From positions 1-35,602 of the forward strand of contig NZ_MVIF01000061.1 in NCBI RefSeq assembly GCF_002086675.1: a DNA stretch of 35,602 nt. The letters are read 5' to 3'. The position numbers were made by a program, and so were the translations under genes. This DNA comes from Mycobacterium persicum (lineage in GTDB: Bacteria; Actinomycetota; Actinomycetes; Mycobacteriales; Mycobacteriaceae). The notes beneath the pieces were generated by a model. It made no database searches and was not told the origin of the DNA. It worked only from the letters and a program-made list of their open reading frames with translations. The stretch's first letter is position 1. Each line of letters begins with the position of its first letter. Below are positions 33,499 to 35,602 of the stretch, piece by piece.

Positions 33499-35602
33499 TC
33501 ATGAACGGGTACGCAGCGAGCGACCGGGCGGACGTAGCCGGAACAACACGAATCCGGCCCACAACACGCCAAAGATGATCAGCAGGGCCATGTCGAAGGC
33601 CCACCAGCCGCTGTAGTGCGTCCACACCCCGTTATGGGCCGCCAGCGGGTCGACCCGGCGCAGATCGATAGTGCAGGCGGCTGCGGCGAAGCCCCAGTGG
33701 GCCGGAATCAGCCAGGAGATCTGGTCGAATCCCCAGGTGCCCACCAGCGGCAGCAGCCCGCCGCCGAAGAGCGCGGATGCCAGGATCACCGGCACCGCCA
33801 GCGGCAGAACCTCGCGTTGCGACCTGCCCAGCGTCGACAGCGCCAGACCGATGATCGCCGAGACGACGGCCGTGGCCGCCACGCTCACGTAGAGCTCCAC
33901 AGTGGCATTGGGCAGTAGGACCGCTTCATGGACGGGCGGACCTTTGCCGGCGACGACGACGGCGGTGAGGATGGCGGCCTGGATCGCCGCGACCAGGCCG
34001 AACACCGTAATCTTGGCGAGCAGGTAGGCCGGCGTCGACAACCCGACAGACTGCTCGCGCCGCAACATCCGCCGCTCGCCGACCAGATCGCCGATCGTCA
34101 GCAGGATGCCCATCAGCACCGCGGCGAGGTTCATCGCCGCCAGGATCTCGGTGGCCTCGTGCGGGTTGGGCGCCGACCGGCCGGCGCGGTCGAACCCGGA
34201 ATCTCCGGGAATCAGCAACGTCAAGCCGCCCAATACCAACGGCAGCAGCACCATGCAGAGGAAGGGCAGCCGCCTGGCGACGAACAGTCGGATCTCGCGT
34301 CGAATCGCCAGTCCTAGTTGGCGGTCGGCGGTCAGCGCGAGGGGCGGCCGCCCCGCAGCCGCCACCGCGGGCGCTGCCGGCGGTGGCGAACCAGATGCCT
34401 GCTGGCGGTTCAGGAACGCCTGATGCGCGCCGCCGGGATCGGCGTCGACCTGCGCGAAAACCTCGGACCAGTCGGTAGTGCCCATCGCCGGTTCCAGCTG
34501 CACCGGCGGCCCGGCAAAGGCCAAAGTGCCGGCCGGGGTGAGCAGCAACACCTGGTCACACAAGTTCAGGTGAGCAAGCGACGTCGTCGCCACCACGACG
34601 CCGCAGCCGAGATCGGCCTGCCGGCGCAGCATCGCCATGACGTGGCTTTCCTGCGCCGCATCGAGCCCGGCGCTCGGTTCGTCGACGACCAGCAGGGAGG
34701 GCCTGGAGACGAGTTCGGTTGCCATCGACGCGCACCGGCGCACCTCGGGCGCAAGCTTGGCCACCCGGGTCTTGCGATGCGGCGTCAATTCGAGTTCGTC
34801 GAGAACATGGTCCACCACCCGGTCGCGGGTTGGCGGGGTGGTATCGGGCGGCAGCCGCAACTCTGCGGCATACCCCAGTGCCCGTTCGACGGTGAGGCAG
34901 CCGGGTACCGCCTCCCCGCGCGGCACCACCCCGATGCGCGCTCTGACCCAGTCGGGCTCGGCCTTCATGTCGTGGCCGTCCACGGTCAGCACTCCGGAAC
35001 CGAGCGGCCGCAGGCCCGCCAGCAGCTCGATCAAGGAGGTGGTGCGATTCTCCGACGGCCCGACGACCGCGATCAACGAACCCGGGCGTGCGGTGAACGA
35101 GATGTCAGAAAGCAGTTCGCGACCGTCGACGGTCAAACCCAATCGATATGCCGCCACGCCGACGGTGCGTGCGCCAGGTTTCAGCGGCAGCCGGCTGGTT
35201 GCCGGACCCTCCTCCGCTAAGTCCTCCCGTGGGCCGGTGTCGGGTCGAGGCGCGAGCAGCTTTCGGGTGGCGTCGGTCATCCGCTCGACCAGGCCGCGTC
35301 CCTCGGGCTGCCCGGCCTCCGGCGCGGGCTGCGCACCGGCCGGCGCGGGCTGGTCAGCGGTTGGCGGGTGCCCGGCCTCCGGCGCGGGCGGCGTTGCCTG
35401 TGGTGTCAACCGGATGGGCTTGGTAGTCCTGCCGAACGTCGGGGCTGCGGGGATTCGCTGGGTCGCCGACTCGGCGACGATGCGCTGCGCCACCGCCTGC
35501 GCGGGTTCTGGGTGAGTGATCGACTTGGCCGGCATCCGCTGCGTGGCTTGCTCTGTCGGTTTCACGGGTTTGCGCCACTGACCGGTAGGCGGCGGGGGTC
35601 GG
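33499..35602 (-). CDS. Rv1747-like ABC ATPase-permease with degenerate ATPase motifs, 5' partial
   Basis: The frame is open to the right edge; a GTG at 35565 would give 688 residues, but Pro-rich sequence continues upstream, so the protein probably begins outside the window. Numbering from that GTG: a Pro/Ala-rich linker (1-130), an ABC domain (about 135-350), and a permease domain with six helices (about 425-670), the arrangement of ABCG-like half transporters and of M. tuberculosis Rv1747 (FHA-FHA-ABC-permease). The ATPase motifs are altered. Walker A is GPSENRTTS (169-177) without its Lys, the Q-loop reads VVPRG (no Gln), and the signature is LAPEV instead of LSGGQ. The H-loop has ATTS in place of His. 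Only Walker B (LLVVDEP, 291-297) and AGLDA are intact. It may not hydrolyse ATP on its own. Confidence 0.85.
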   Translation of the reverse strand, partial: RPPPPTGQWRKPVKPTEQATQRMPAKSITHPEPAQAVAQRIVAESATQRIPAAPTFGRTTKPIRLTPQATPPAPEAGHPPTADQPAPAGAQPAPEAGQPEGRGLVERMTDATRKLLAPRPDTGPREDLAEEGPATSRLPLKPGARTVGVAAYRLGLTVDGRELLSDISFTARPGSLIAVVGPSENRTTSLIELLAGLRPLGSGVLTVDGHDMKAEPDWVRARIGVVPRGEAVPGCLTVERALGYAAELRLPPDTTPPTRDRVVDHVLDELELTPHRKTRVAKLAPEVRRCASMATELVSRPSLLVVDEPSAGLDAAQESHVMAMLRRQADLGCGVVVATTSLAHLNLCDQVLLLTPAGTLAFAGPPVQLEPAMGTTDWSEVFAQVDADPGGAHQAFLNRQQASGSPPPAAPAVAAAGRPPLALTADRQLGLAIRREIRLFVARRLPFLCMVLLPLVLGGLTLLIPGDSGFDRAGRSAPNPHEATEILAAMNLAAVLMGILLTIGDLVGERRMLRREQSVGLSTPAYLLAKITVFGLVAAIQAAILTAVVVAGKGPPVHEAVLLPNATVELYVSVAATAVVSAIIGLALSTLGRSQREVLPLAVPVILASALFGGGLLPLVGTWGFDQISWLIPAHWGFAAAACTIDLRRVDPLAAHNGVWTHYSGWWAFDMALLIIFGVLWAGFVLFRLRPPGRSLRTRS
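35310..35389. repeat. 20-bp direct repeat in the ABC protein linker
   Basis: GCCCGGCCTCCGGCGCGGGC occurs at 35310-35329 and 35370-35389, a 60-bp period in frame. It encodes two copies of PAPEAG(H/Q)P in the Pro-rich linker. This is a small in-frame duplication. Confidence 0.75.

Overview
This 35.6 kb window is high-GC actinobacterial DNA from a slow-growing, probably non-tuberculous Mycobacterium. The evidence is a PPE protein with an SVP-type C-terminus, ESAT-6/CFP-10 (esx) genes, a GAP/Sap family protein, and gene order matching (inverted) the M. tuberculosis Rv2329c-Rv2352c block. Both edges cut genes: the left edge starts in a homopolymer (C19) that looks like a contig end, and the right edge cuts an ABC protein. 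The organism is inferred from remembered synteny and families, not from a database search.

Layout. (1) 1-2.0 kb: 3' part of a PPE gene, a decayed esxN/esxO-like remnant directly after its stop, a strong hairpin, and a GAP-family membrane protein on the minus strand. (2) 2.4-7.7 kb: three tandem Tat-exported phospholipase C genes. Each has its own promoter, and all three share an exact 11-bp box exactly 30 bp upstream of a TATAC element. (3) 8.0-9.2 kb: an Rv2348c-like protein, esxP and esxO, closed by two hairpins, the second followed by a T-run. (4) 9.2-15.2 kb: a TPM-domain membrane protein, dgt, dnaG, a small membrane protein and tRNA-Asn(GTT).

(5) 15.2-22.1 kb is a sulfur/cysteine island. 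On the minus strand, a thioester-domain (TQXA-like) protein overlaps cysK1 by 4 bp, cysE follows 2 bp later, then a membrane-anchored thioredoxin and a DUF4395 membrane protein. This operon is preceded by an apparently leaderless 23-codon leader ORF ending in five consecutive Cys codons, the hallmark of mycobacterial cysteine-responsive attenuation. Divergently on the plus strand are a family 2A encapsulin shell (MMP-I type) and, overlapping by 14 bp, its cysteine desulfurase cargo with a long N-terminal targeting extension. Together they could make cysteine (CysE, CysK1) and remove and store its sulfur inside a protein shell.

(6) 22.1-30.7 kb: malic enzyme with a 20-bp near-perfect palindrome upstream; a 1390-residue fusion of a NarB-type molybdenum nitrate reductase to a CysJ-like flavin reductase; lipoprotein lppP; and a NarK-type transporter. 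Uptake plus an NADPH-driven reductase suggests nitrate assimilation. (7) 30.7-35.6 kb: an acyl-CoA oxidase-like flavoprotein, a VIT1/CCC1 metal transporter, and an Rv1747-like ABC protein whose ATPase motifs are largely destroyed.

Most worth following up are the shared plc promoter box, the poly-Cys leader on a thioester-domain-cysK1-cysE operon next to an encapsulin-desulfurase operon, the thioester protein with Ser where the reactive Cys belongs, and the ABC protein with degenerate nucleotide-binding motifs.
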